A stretch of 64,000 bases of DNA. Origin: Ignavibacteriota bacterium. Its GTDB lineage: Bacteria; Bacteroidota; Ignavibacteria; Ignavibacteriales; Ignavibacteriaceae. Shown here piece after piece: positions 27,533-35,692 of this stretch (position 1 is the stretch's first letter; every line of letters begins with the position of its first letter). The stretch spans positions 2,920,001 to 2,984,000 of the forward strand of contig CP053447.1 in NCBI GenBank assembly GCA_013285425.1, in the 5' to 3' direction. The notes under the pieces were generated by a model. It was not told the origin of the DNA and did no database searches. It saw only the letters and a program-made list of their open reading frames with translations. The translations under genes and the position numbers were made by a program.

Positions 27533-28699
27533 CTAAACCACAAACACTTTTGCAATATCAATAAGCAGGGATGGGTTATTTATTAATGCAGTTGTAAACA
27601 CTTTACCAAGTGTCCTTTTTTCGATAGGAATTTTTAAAGCCGAGTGTGCAATGTTGTTAAATTTATCATCAGAAAAATTATAAATGCCCTCTTTAATTCT
27701 GTTAAATGTTTCGTGACGTTTACCAAGTCTATCATTCCACGCTTTATCATAAGTTAAAATATGATCGGGTTTATTTTGTTTGATTGCCTCGCCTGCAATT
27801 GTACCGGCAATCTTTCCGCCTATCATTCCGCTTGCAATTCCACCGCCGCTTAATGGATTAACCTGTCTGGCAGCATCGCCGACCAGCATAATTCCGGGTC
27901 CGGAAATTTTATCAAGCGTGATTGAACACGGAACTCCGCCGGCAATTTTAGTAAGTACTGGTGCATCGGGAAAACGTTTGTTCATAAATTCATCAAGAAA
28001 GTACTGAGCATACTTTTTCTTATTAACAGAGCCGCTAATACCAAGCCCGATATTGGCTTTATTTCTGCCTTTCGGAAAAATCCAAAAATATCCGTTTGGT
28101 GCAACTTGCTGACCGAAATAAAAGTAAAGAGTATTTTGATCAACAGGAATATTAGCAGCAGTTATCTGGACTGCGCTTTCCATATCACGAAAATCCGTAA
28201 CTGTTTTAAGTCCAGCCCATCTTCCGACACGCGATTCAACTCCATCAGCTGCAATAACAATTTTTGATTTAACTTCTTTCTGCTCACCTTTGTACTCGTG
28301 CTTCACTCCGCTTACCTTGCCATTCTCAAACAACAAATCATTTACATAAGCGCGGGTTAAAATTTCTGCTCCGGCTTCTGCAGCAGTTCTTGCAAGCTCG
28401 TAATCGAAATTTCTCCTTTCAAGAACATAACCTGCATCACCAAACTCAACAATTACTTCACTTCCATCTGGAGCGTTTAATGAAAACTTATTTATTTCTG
28501 CTGCAACCCATTTTGAATCAACCTTAATAAACTCCTCAACTCCTGCTTTACTGATTGCTTCACCGCATCTTACAGGATAACCGACATCTCTGTCTTTTTC
28601 CAGCATTAACACAGAAACACCCTGCTCAGCAGCAAACCGCGCAGCCATACTTCCTGCAGGACCTGCACCGACTACAATTATATCGTATTCATTTTTCAT
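27533..28699 (-). CDS. geranylgeranyl reductase family FAD oxidoreductase
   Basis: A 388-aa flavoprotein. It has an N-terminal dinucleotide-binding motif (IIVVGAGPAGSMAARFAAEQG, in pieces), PVRCGEAISKAG at the flavin/substrate boundary, VIAADGVESRVGRWAGL, and LVGDAARQVNPLSGGGIASGM for the FAD ribityl site. The CG of RCGE and the GDAA block mark the geranylgeranyl reductase family, which saturates isoprenoid chains of lipids, quinones or chlorophyll precursors. The ferredoxin gene just upstream is a likely electron donor. The isoprenoid substrate may be a menaquinone tail or another polyprenyl; this is inference. Confidence 0.9.
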   Translation of the reverse strand: MKNEYDIIVVGAGPAGSMAARFAAEQGVSVLMLEKDRDVGYPVRCGEAISKAGVEEFIKVDSKWVAAEINKFSLNAPDGSEVIVEFGDAGYVLERRNFDYELARTAAEAGAEILTRAYVNDLLFENGKVSGVKHEYKGEQKEVKSKIVIAADGVESRVGRWAGLKTVTDFRDMESAVQITAANIPVDQNTLYFYFGQQVAPNGYFWIFPKGRNKANIGLGISGSVNKKKYAQYFLDEFMNKRFPDAPVLTKIAGGVPCSITLDKISGPGIMLVGDAARQVNPLSGGGIASGMIGGKIAGTIAGEAIKQNKPDHILTYDKAWNDRLGKRHETFNRIKEGIYNFSDDKFNNIAHSALKIPIEKRTLGKVFTTALINNPSLLIDIAKVFVV

Positions 28700-28706
28700 T
28701 TTTTTA

Positions 28707-28785
28707 ATCTGTGCTAATCCGTTAAATCCGTGTCATCCGCGTGCTATTGCGATTTGATTGAGCGCTGATAACACAGATCACACAG
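28707..28785. repeat. intergenic inverted repeat between ferredoxin and GGR genes
   Basis: ATCTGTG (28707-28713) pairs with CACAGAT (28772-28778). Inside lies TCCGTTAAATCCGTGTCATCC, which resembles a widely seen short dispersed element (AATCCGTG...TCATCC). It separates the ferredoxin stop from the GGR start and may carry a partial terminator or simply be an inserted repeat. Confidence 0.5.
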
Positions 28786-28796
28786 TTTTTCGCTGG

Positions 28797-29024
28797 TCAG
28801 AACAAGACTCCATTTTTATTAAACTTAATAACTTCAATCGGACAAGACCAAACACACTTTGCACAATTAGTGCATCGCTCATCAATGATATAGATTTCGG
28901 CTTCCTTTAATTCAATTGCATCCTCGGGACAAACACCAACACAACATCCGCAAAAGTCGCACTTATCGGGCAGGATATCTATCATTAGTTTTCCGGTTTT
29001 TGCTTGTCTGTACTTTAGTTCCAT
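28797..29024 (-). CDS. 2[4Fe-4S] ferredoxin
   Basis: A 75-aa ferredoxin with two 4Fe-4S clusters. The two binding motifs are CDFCGCCVGVCP and CTNCAKCVWSCP, each in the C-x2-C-x2-C-x3-CP pattern. An N-terminal extension (MELKYRQAKTGKLMIDIL) precedes the first cluster. It is encoded directly upstream of the geranylgeranyl-reductase gene on the same strand, suggesting that it donates electrons to that reductase, though this is not proven. The upstream neighbour is dnaG, ending 20 bases away. Confidence 0.93.
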   Translation of the reverse strand: MELKYRQAKTGKLMIDILPDKCDFCGCCVGVCPEDAIELKEAEIYIIDERCTNCAKCVWSCPIEVIKFNKNGVLF

Positions 29025-29044
29025 TTTAAATTTTTAATCAATAC

Positions 29045-30919
29045 TTAATTTTTCTCAAATTCTTCACGGACAGCTTTTTTCAGTTTTTCCAACTCTTGTC
29101 TTTCCCTCATAAGTTCAATTAATCTTTCTTCAGCCTCAGCGTTTTCCTGTGCTTTAACATTTGCTGCTATCAGCATATCAAAATGGCTTTGTTTATACTT
29201 AATTATAATATCTGCAGCATACTTTTTATTAATTATTGCCTTGTTCTCTGACATATAAAAATCTTCCCAATTTTCACTTAAAGAATATTTTTCAATCGTA
29301 AGCTCACGCAAATAAATCTGAGTTTCATCATCAAATAAATTCATCAAATCGGCTGAGTTTAAACTACCTAGATTTTCATATTCGAAATAAACTTTTTCAA
29401 AAATTATTTTATGAATATCAACAAGAATATCTTCTGCCTGAATATTATCAATGACCAATGCAATTATCATTTCATCATTTTCAAAAAGCAGCCGTATTAG
29501 TTCGCGTTCAGTGTTATAAAGGTGCGGTGGAATTTTAACTCTTTCATTTACAATTAATCCTTCTTTAGGAATCTCTTCATTTTTAAAAATTCTTTGAGAT
29601 TGTATTCTGTTTTGCTTCTTTTGAAATTCAAGTGCTTTACTCAATTCACTTTCTAAAAGTTTTTCCCTGAGATTAAATTTTCTTGAGATATTTCTGATTA
29701 AAAGACTTCTTTTAAGTTCATCATCAACAAGAGCAATTGGTTTTACAAGCTCCCGAATTGCCTCTGCCATTTTGGTTGGGTCATCAAACATCTCCTGTGA
29801 TTCATAATAAGAAGTCTGATACTCAAGAAAATTTTCTGCCCGTTTAATAATTTCTTCGAAAGCCTCTCTTCCAAATTTATTAACATAAGAATCGGGGTCT
29901 TCATCCTTTGGCAGCGTGGATATCTTAACATCAAAATTGCGCTTAAGTAAAATTTCAATACTTCTCATCGAAGCTTTAATACCGGCAGCATCGGCATCAA
30001 ACAAAAGAACAACATTTCTAGTGTAACGTGAAAGCAATTGTGCCTGATCATCTGTTAATGCTGTACCCGAAACCGCAACAACATTCTTAATCCCAGCCTG
30101 ATAAAGCGAGATTAAATCCATATAGCCTTCAACAATAATTGCTTTATCAAGCTTTCTTATATCATCCTTAGCATGCGATAGTCCGTATAAAATTCTGCCT
30201 TTCACATAAATTAAAGATTCGGGTGAGTTTATATATTTTCCGCCGGTATCTTCTTCTCTTAATTTTCTTCCTGCAAAAGCAACAACTCTTCCGTTGGGCG
30301 AAAAGATCGGAAAGATAATTCTTCCCGGCAGTTTATCATAGATTCTCCCGTCTTTGTATTGCCCGATTAATCCAAGTTGTAATGCTCTTTCAAGATCAAT
30401 GCTTTTCTCTTTAAGAAAATTTACAAGATTTTCGTAACCGTTTATTGTATAGCCTAAACCAAATGCCCGTATTGTCTGAATTTTAAGATTCCGATTTTTA
30501 AAATATTCTCTGGCAGCCTCGCCTTCCTGATCATTTAATAAATTGTTAAGAAAGTACCGTGCAGCTTCAGTATTTATATCATACAGAATTTCCTGTTCGG
30601 ATTGCTTCTCGCTGTAACCTTCATCATCATAACTAATCTCGATGCCCTGTTGTTCTGCTATTTCCTGAACTGCTTCGATAAAAGAAATTTTTTTGTACTC
30701 CATAAGAAATTTAAAAACATTTCCGCCCGTGTGGCATCCGAAACAATGAAAGATTTGTTTTTCTTCCGTTACGGTAAACGAAGGAGTTTTTTCGTTATGA
30801 AACGGACATAATCCTACAAAGTTTTTACCGCGTTTTCTCAATTGAACATACTCTGATATTACATCAACAATACTTATTGAGTTTCTTATTTCTTCTATTT
30901 TCGATTCTGAGATTCGCAT
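29045..30919 (-). CDS. dnaG: DNA primase (DnaG)
   Basis: DnaG makes RNA primers for replication. Its layout is complete: a CHC2 zinc finger (CPFHNEKTPSF and HCFGCHTGG; C40, H43, C61 and C64 counted from an upstream TTG), the primase catalytic core (about 120-250), a TOPRIM domain with KAIIVEGYMDLI and LFDADAAGIKA, and a C-terminal helicase-binding region rich in charged residues. The frame could begin at a TTG at 30925, but an in-frame ATG at 30919 is more likely, giving 624 aa. It is divergent from ispG. No rpsU or rpoD is adjacent. Confidence 0.95.
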   Translation of the reverse strand: MRISESKIEEIRNSISIVDVISEYVQLRKRGKNFVGLCPFHNEKTPSFTVTEEKQIFHCFGCHTGGNVFKFLMEYKKISFIEAVQEIAEQQGIEISYDDEGYSEKQSEQEILYDINTEAARYFLNNLLNDQEGEAAREYFKNRNLKIQTIRAFGLGYTINGYENLVNFLKEKSIDLERALQLGLIGQYKDGRIYDKLPGRIIFPIFSPNGRVVAFAGRKLREEDTGGKYINSPESLIYVKGRILYGLSHAKDDIRKLDKAIIVEGYMDLISLYQAGIKNVVAVSGTALTDDQAQLLSRYTRNVVLLFDADAAGIKASMRSIEILLKRNFDVKISTLPKDEDPDSYVNKFGREAFEEIIKRAENFLEYQTSYYESQEMFDDPTKMAEAIRELVKPIALVDDELKRSLLIRNISRKFNLREKLLESELSKALEFQKKQNRIQSQRIFKNEEIPKEGLIVNERVKIPPHLYNTERELIRLLFENDEMIIALVIDNIQAEDILVDIHKIIFEKVYFEYENLGSLNSADLMNLFDDETQIYLRELTIEKYSLSENWEDFYMSENKAIINKKYAADIIIKYKQSHFDMLIAANVKAQENAEAEERLIELMRERQELEKLKKAVREEFEKN

Positions 30920-31045
30920 ATCCAAATATAATAAGATTAAAACACATGATTTAAGACTTTTAGTGTAGACTGAATTATTTTTATATTTAAAACGGAACTA
31001 AATTGATTTAATAATTGCTTTGTTTTTAAAATATAAGAAAATACT

Positions 31046-33040
31046 ATGGAAGAAATTGTAAAGAACTTAAAACACTACTGTAATAGTTTAACAAAATATT
31101 CAAGATACAATACAAGAGAAGTTTTTATCGGAGATATCCCGCTCGGTGGAAGTAATCCAATCCGGATTCAATCAATGACAACAACCGATACAATGAATAC
31201 AATTGCAACGGTTGAGCAGACAATAAGAATGGTAAAAGCAGGCTGTGAATATGTCAGAATAACTGCTCCAAGCATTAACGAAGCAAAAAATCTTGAAGAG
31301 ATAAAGAAGGAGCTTCGTTTACGCGGTTATAATGTTCCACTGATTGCAGATATTCATTTTACTCCAAATGCAGCAGAGATGGCTGCCCGGATTGTTGAGA
31401 AGGTCCGCATTAATCCCGGCAATTATGTTGATAAGAAAAAATTCGATCTGATCGAATATACTGATGTTGAATATCAGGAAGAGATCGACAGAATAAGAGA
31501 AAGATTTACTCCGCTTGTAAAGATTTGCAAAGAGTACGGCACTGCAATGCGTATCGGAACAAATCATGGCTCTTTATCGGATAGAATTATGAGTCGTTAT
31601 GGCGATACACCGCTCGGAATGGTTGAATCCGCATTAGAGTTTTTAAGAATATGCAAAGATGAAAACTTCCACAACATCGTTCTTTCAATGAAGGCAAGCA
31701 ACCCGCAAGTTATGGTTCAGGCTTACAGATTATTAATAAATAAAATGGAAGCTGAAGAAATGAACTATCCGCTTCATCTTGGTGTTACTGAAGCAGGCGG
31801 CGGAGAAGACGGAAGAATAAAATCTTCACTTGGAATAGGAGCTTTACTTGAAGATGGAATAGGAGATACTATTCGCGTCTCTTTAACAGAAGATCCAGAA
31901 TTTGAAGCACCGGTTGCAATAGCTATTGCAGACCGATATAAAGGAAGAGATGATCATAAACCAATTAAAGAAATTGATGAGTCACCCATTGATCCTTTCA
32001 CTTATAACAAAAGAAAAACATTTAATGTTTTATCAATTGGGCATGGAAATGTTCCAAGAGTTGTTGCCGATTACAGCTCAAGAAAAATTTCTGTGCAGAA
32101 AGATTTGATTGATATTGGATACACTTATGATGAGCAAAGTGATAAATGGAATCTATCAGATACTGCTGCTGATTTAATATATCTTGGAAAAAATATTTTA
32201 CCATTTGATTGTCCGAATGGTTTAAGCGTGATATATGATTTTGAGATTTGGAAACAGCTAAATAATACTAATAAAAGTTATCCAATCTTTACAGCACAGC
32301 AATTCCTGAATGCTGCTAAAAAATCAAGTGAACTGAATTTTGTTTCAATGACAATTGATGATTCTTCAAAATCTTTTTTAGATAGAGTAAAAATCGATAA
32401 GACCGTTGTGATTTGTCTGGAAACAAACAACCTTGCAGGAATGGCTGAGCAGCGCAGAGTGTTTTTTGATCTAATATTAAACGATGTTCAGAATCCAATT
32501 ATAATTAAACGGGAATACTCCAACATAACTTCGGAGAACCTGCAGCTTTATTCTGCAACAGATTTTGGGGCATTAATGATAGATGGTTTTGGTGATGGTG
32601 TCTGGTTATCAGTTGATGATATAAAATCTGGAAATTCCGGTATTTATGTAAAAAGCTTTATCAAAAAATCCGAGACAAAAGAAAAAATCATCAACAGATT
32701 ATTATTTAATATTTTACAGGCAGCACGACAAAGAATATCTAAAACCGAATATATTGCCTGTCCTTCCTGCGGCAGAACTTTATTTGACCTGCAGGAAACA
32801 ACTGAGATGATTCGTAAACGGACAGAACATCTGAAAGGATTAAAGATTGCAATTATGGGTTGTATTGTCAACGGTCCCGGCGAAATGGCTGATGCGGATT
32901 ATGGTTATGTCGGAGCTGGAGTTGATAAAATTACTCTTTATCGGGAAAAAAATATTGTTAAACGTAATATTCCGGCAAATAATGCTGTTGATGAATTGAT
33001 TAAACTGATAAAAGATGATGGAAAATGGGTTGACCCTTGA
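31046..33040 (+). CDS. ispG: 4-hydroxy-3-methylbut-2-enyl-diphosphate synthase, long form (IspG)
   Basis: IspG catalyses the next-to-last step of the MEP isoprenoid pathway through a 4Fe-4S cluster. The 664-aa length exceeds the usual 360-400 aa: the N-terminal TIM-barrel domain (VFIGDIPLGGSNPIRIQSM, VRITAPS, RINPGN) and the C-terminal cluster domain (ACPSCGRT, MGCIVNGPGEMADADYGYVG) are separated by a large insertion (about 300-560). The large form is found in Bacteroidota/Chlorobi and plants. A possible promoter, TTGATT (31003) and TAAAAT (31027) with an 18-base spacer, lies just upstream. dxr of the same pathway is at 46297. Confidence 0.95.
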   Translation: MEEIVKNLKHYCNSLTKYSRYNTREVFIGDIPLGGSNPIRIQSMTTTDTMNTIATVEQTIRMVKAGCEYVRITAPSINEAKNLEEIKKELRLRGYNVPLIADIHFTPNAAEMAARIVEKVRINPGNYVDKKKFDLIEYTDVEYQEEIDRIRERFTPLVKICKEYGTAMRIGTNHGSLSDRIMSRYGDTPLGMVESALEFLRICKDENFHNIVLSMKASNPQVMVQAYRLLINKMEAEEMNYPLHLGVTEAGGGEDGRIKSSLGIGALLEDGIGDTIRVSLTEDPEFEAPVAIAIADRYKGRDDHKPIKEIDESPIDPFTYNKRKTFNVLSIGHGNVPRVVADYSSRKISVQKDLIDIGYTYDEQSDKWNLSDTAADLIYLGKNILPFDCPNGLSVIYDFEIWKQLNNTNKSYPIFTAQQFLNAAKKSSELNFVSMTIDDSSKSFLDRVKIDKTVVICLETNNLAGMAEQRRVFFDLILNDVQNPIIIKREYSNITSENLQLYSATDFGALMIDGFGDGVWLSVDDIKSGNSGIYVKSFIKKSETKEKIINRLLFNILQAARQRISKTEYIACPSCGRTLFDLQETTEMIRKRTEHLKGLKIAIMGCIVNGPGEMADADYGYVGAGVDKITLYREKNIVKRNIPANNAVDELIKLIKDDGKWVDP

Positions 33041-33099
33041 TTTAAAGCAATGAAAAATTGTTTATTAAATCAGATAGATATATATTTCAACACTTAAAT

Positions 33100-33183
33100 A
33101 TGAGAAGATTAAACCCGAAAAAATTAAAGTTCCTCGTTAAAAATGACCATTGCGGTCAGAATGCGAAGACCAGAAAATTTTAA
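33100..33183 (+). CDS. candidate tiny basic ORF (27 aa) or sRNA, before terminator
   Basis: An ATG at 33100 opens a 27-codon frame ending at TAA 33181-33183. It is rich in Lys and Arg (9 of 27), ends in KTRKF, and includes a DHCGQN stretch. The stop codon is two bases before a strong intrinsic terminator. No ribosome-binding site is evident, so a non-coding RNA using the same terminator is an equally good reading; TGACC and GGTCA could form a small stem at 33144-33158. I do not recognise it. It lies between ispG and the Nif3-like gene. Confidence 0.35.
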   Translation: MRRLNPKKLKFLVKNDHCGQNAKTRKF

Positions 33184-33184
33184 G

Positions 33185-33221
33185 AAATGCACCCAAGCCA
33201 AAAAAGGGTGCATTTTTTTTT
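33185..33221 (+). terminator. strong intrinsic terminator
   Basis: AAATGCACCC (33185-33194) pairs with GGGTGCATTT (33206-33215) around an 11-base loop, followed by nine T (33213-33221). It ends whatever transcript comes from 33041-33183. The Nif3 start codon follows only seven bases later. Confidence 0.85.
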
Positions 33222-33227
33222 GATTTT

Positions 33228-34280
33228 ATGAGATGTGAAAGTATTGTAAAAATTATAGAAGACTGGGCACCCAAATCCATTGCCTGGGAAAAGGACAATG
33301 TTGGTTTACAGGTTGGATCGTTACAAAGAGAAGTTTCAAACATTCTGCTTTGTTTAGATGTTAACCAGAGTGTTGTTAACGAAGCGATAAAACTAAAATG
33401 TAATCTTATTATTAGCCATCATCCTTTACTTTTCAGACCATTAAAGAAAATAGATGTCGGTAAAGATCAACATTCAAAGATTGTTGAAAAGCTGATAAAA
33501 AAAGATATTACCCTTTTTTCCGCTCATACAAATTTAGATTTTACAAAAGATGGTGTAAGTTTTCAGCTTGCTGAAAAACTTGGACTAAAAAATCAGAAAT
33601 TTCTGTTTAACCTCTCGTCAAATCAAAACAAAATTTCCGTCTTTGTTCCCGTTAAATACGCTGATAAAGTTGCTGACGCAATGCACGAAGCAGGAGCTGG
33701 TATTATAGGTGAATATACAAACTGTAGTTTCAGAACTGTTGGTGCCGGAACTTTCAAGGGATCGGATAAATCAAATCCAAAAGTTGGATTAAAAAATAAA
33801 TTGGAAACGGTAGAAGAAGTAAAGCTTGAAGTTCTGGTAAACTCATTTGATGCAGATAAAGTTATATCAGCAATGAAAAAAGTTCACCCCTACGAAGAGC
33901 CCGCTTTTGATATTTATGTGCTTACCAATAAAGATTCAAATCATGGTATGGGCGTAATCGGAAATTTGGAAAAAGAATTATCGGATAAACAATTTCTAAA
34001 TCTGATATTAAAATCATTGAAGATTAAAAATCTCAGATTTTCCAAAGGATTAAAATCCAAAGTCAGAAAAGTTGCTGTTTGCGGCGGCTCGGGAAGTGAG
34101 CTTTTAGAAACTGCAATAAAATCAGGTGCAGATGCATTTGTAACTGCAGATGTTAAATATCATACTTTTCAGGATGCTGAAAATAAAATCCTTTTAATTG
34201 ACGCCGGACATTATGAAACCGAAATTCATTCCCTTGATGCAATAAAGAATAAAATTGAAAAATCTATCTCAGAAAAATAA
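33228..34280 (+). CDS. Nif3-like dinuclear metal-centre protein
   Basis: A 350-aa Nif3/YbgI-family protein. Typical segments are CESIVKIIEDWAP, EKDNVGLQVGS, NLIISHHPLLFRP with the metal-binding HH, LFSAHTNLDF, an inserted PII-like middle domain (about 135-245), and the C-terminal VAVCGGSGSELLETAIKSG and LIDAGHYETE with further ligands. The family forms hexamers with a two-metal site; its activity is unsettled, with hydrolase roles proposed. I chose ATG 33228 because the frame upstream runs through the terminator. Nif3 next to the C4 zinc-ribbon gene is a conserved pair in many phyla. Confidence 0.92.
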   Translation: MRCESIVKIIEDWAPKSIAWEKDNVGLQVGSLQREVSNILLCLDVNQSVVNEAIKLKCNLIISHHPLLFRPLKKIDVGKDQHSKIVEKLIKKDITLFSAHTNLDFTKDGVSFQLAEKLGLKNQKFLFNLSSNQNKISVFVPVKYADKVADAMHEAGAGIIGEYTNCSFRTVGAGTFKGSDKSNPKVGLKNKLETVEEVKLEVLVNSFDADKVISAMKKVHPYEEPAFDIYVLTNKDSNHGMGVIGNLEKELSDKQFLNLILKSLKIKNLRFSKGLKSKVRKVAVCGGSGSELLETAIKSGADAFVTADVKYHTFQDAENKILLIDAGHYETEIHSLDAIKNKIEKSISEK

Positions 34281-34344
34281 AAGTTTTTAAATATAAGGGT
34301 TCAACTAACCCAATAGTTTTTTATAATAATTAAGGAGCTAAAAA

Positions 34345-35079
34345 TTGTATACCAGACTAAAAATTCTCTACCAGTTACAATTAGTAGATGATCAATTAGA
34401 TAAACTTGAAGAACTAAGAGGTGATCTGCCAAAAATGGTTAACAACCTTGAAGGTCAGATTAATGAATTAACAGATGAAATAAAGAACAAGACAAACGAG
34501 CAGCACGAATCAATTAATAAAAGAGCACACAACGAAGAAGAAATTGAAAAACTTAAAGAGAGTCAGAAAAAATTTAAAGCACAGCTTTATCAGGTTAGAA
34601 ACAACAAAGAATACGATGCCTTAACCAAAGAGATTGATCATTCGGAAGAGCAGATATTAAAATTAACGGCTGAGAATGACTCGCTTGCGGATTTGAGTAA
34701 AACCCTTTCCAATCAGGTTGAGGAAGTTGAACCAAAACTTGAAGAGCTTCAGAAAGAATTGACTGAAAGACAAGCCGATCTTGAAGAGATAATAAAAGCT
34801 AACAAAGAAGAAGAAACAATACTGCTTGAAAAAAGGAAAAAGATTGAGGGACAGGTTACAAAACCAGACATATCATTATATACCAGAATCCGTAAGGCAA
34901 AAAGAGGCAAGGCTGTTGCGACTGTAAAAAGATCTGCGTGTTCAGGTTGTCACAACATTGTCCCTTCGCAAAGGCAGCTTGAAATAAGAAGAAATGTAAA
35001 GATTTTTACGTGTGAGTACTGTGGAAGGATTTTGATATCTCAGGAAATTGCTGATGATGTTGCAGGGAATAAGGAATAG
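34345..35079 (+). CDS. C4-type zinc ribbon coiled-coil protein
   Basis: A 244-aa protein with a long antiparallel coiled coil (about 10-170, rich in Glu, Lys and Leu) and a C-terminal zinc ribbon (ACSGCHNI and CEYCGRIL; C199, C202, C223, C226). It resembles the HP0958/CdsZ-type family described as binding nucleic acids or flagellar/secretion partners. It starts with TTG at 34345 behind a clear AAGGAG (34332-34337). It lies 64 bases after the Nif3-like gene and is followed by rnpB. Its role is uncertain; its conserved position suggests RNA-related work. Confidence 0.88.
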   Translation: MYTRLKILYQLQLVDDQLDKLEELRGDLPKMVNNLEGQINELTDEIKNKTNEQHESINKRAHNEEEIEKLKESQKKFKAQLYQVRNNKEYDALTKEIDHSEEQILKLTAENDSLADLSKTLSNQVEEVEPKLEELQKELTERQADLEEIIKANKEEETILLEKRKKIEGQVTKPDISLYTRIRKAKRGKAVATVKRSACSGCHNIVPSQRQLEIRRNVKIFTCEYCGRILISQEIADDVAGNKE

Positions 35080-35225
35080 ATAATTTTTAATCTGAAAAAA
35101 TCATAATAATTTTATTATATTCCGTCAGTTAAAATTCTCATTAAATCTTATTCAATAACTATCACTTTGTAATTGGCTGAATTGGCAGAGATGTCAGTTC
35201 AAATTTAAAGAATAATCAAATAATT

Positions 35226-35651
35226 CAATCCGGGCAATTGCTCTCCGGTTAGCCGGAGGGAGGAAAGTCCGAACTTCACAGAACAAGGTGCCGGGTAACG
35301 CCCGGGCGTTAATGGAGTAATCTGTTTTCGACTGAAAGTGCAACAGAAAATAAACTACCTTGAAGAAATTCAGGGAAAAGGTGAAATGGCGAGGTAAAAG
35401 CTCACCGGCTTAGCAGTAATGTTAAGTGCTATGCAAACCACACCTGAAGCAAGGTCAAGTAAAAAAATCTTTTTAATTCGCTTTTCATAACAGGAAGGCT
35501 GATTAAGACAAAGTTGTTCGCTTTGAACCAATGCTTAATTGCTGGTTGGATTTTTGGGTGGACCGCTAAACTTTACCGGTAACGGTAAAGTAAGATAAAT
35601 AATTGCCGCTCCGAACATTATCGGGGTTACAAAATTCGGCTTATAGGATTG
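35226..35651 (+). ncRNA. rnpB: RNase P RNA (bacterial class A)
   Basis: This is the catalytic RNA of RNase P, which matures tRNA 5' ends. Landmarks: GGAGGGAGGAAAGTCCG (35256), then GGTGCCGGGTAACGCCCGG (35287-35306), ACAGAAAA, GGTGAAATGGCGAGGTAAAA, GAAGCAAGGTCAAGT, AGATAAATAATTGCC and the end ACAAAATTCGGCTTATAGG. P1 pairs CAATCC (35226-35231) with GGATTG (35646-35651); P4 pairs CCGAA with TTCGG. P18-type arms CTTTACC/GGTAAAG are visible near 35570-35590. Ends are approximate within a few bases. A T-rich stretch follows. Confidence 0.95.
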
Positions 35652-35692
35652 TTTTATTTGATGTGTTCTTATAAAATATAATTAATTCTTTT

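Noticed and set aside
33150-33227. Extended N-terminus of Nif3-like protein
   Set aside because: The extension would be encoded by the terminator stem and T run; ATG 33228 begins the conserved region.
33128-33345. Minus-strand ORF over the Nif3 start and terminator
   Set aside because: It is antisense to the conserved Nif3 N-terminus and the hairpin; no family resemblance.
35160-35225. tRNA-like text upstream of rnpB
   Set aside because: GGCTGAATTGGCAGAG and GTTCAAAT are suggestive but no acceptor or anticodon stems pair.
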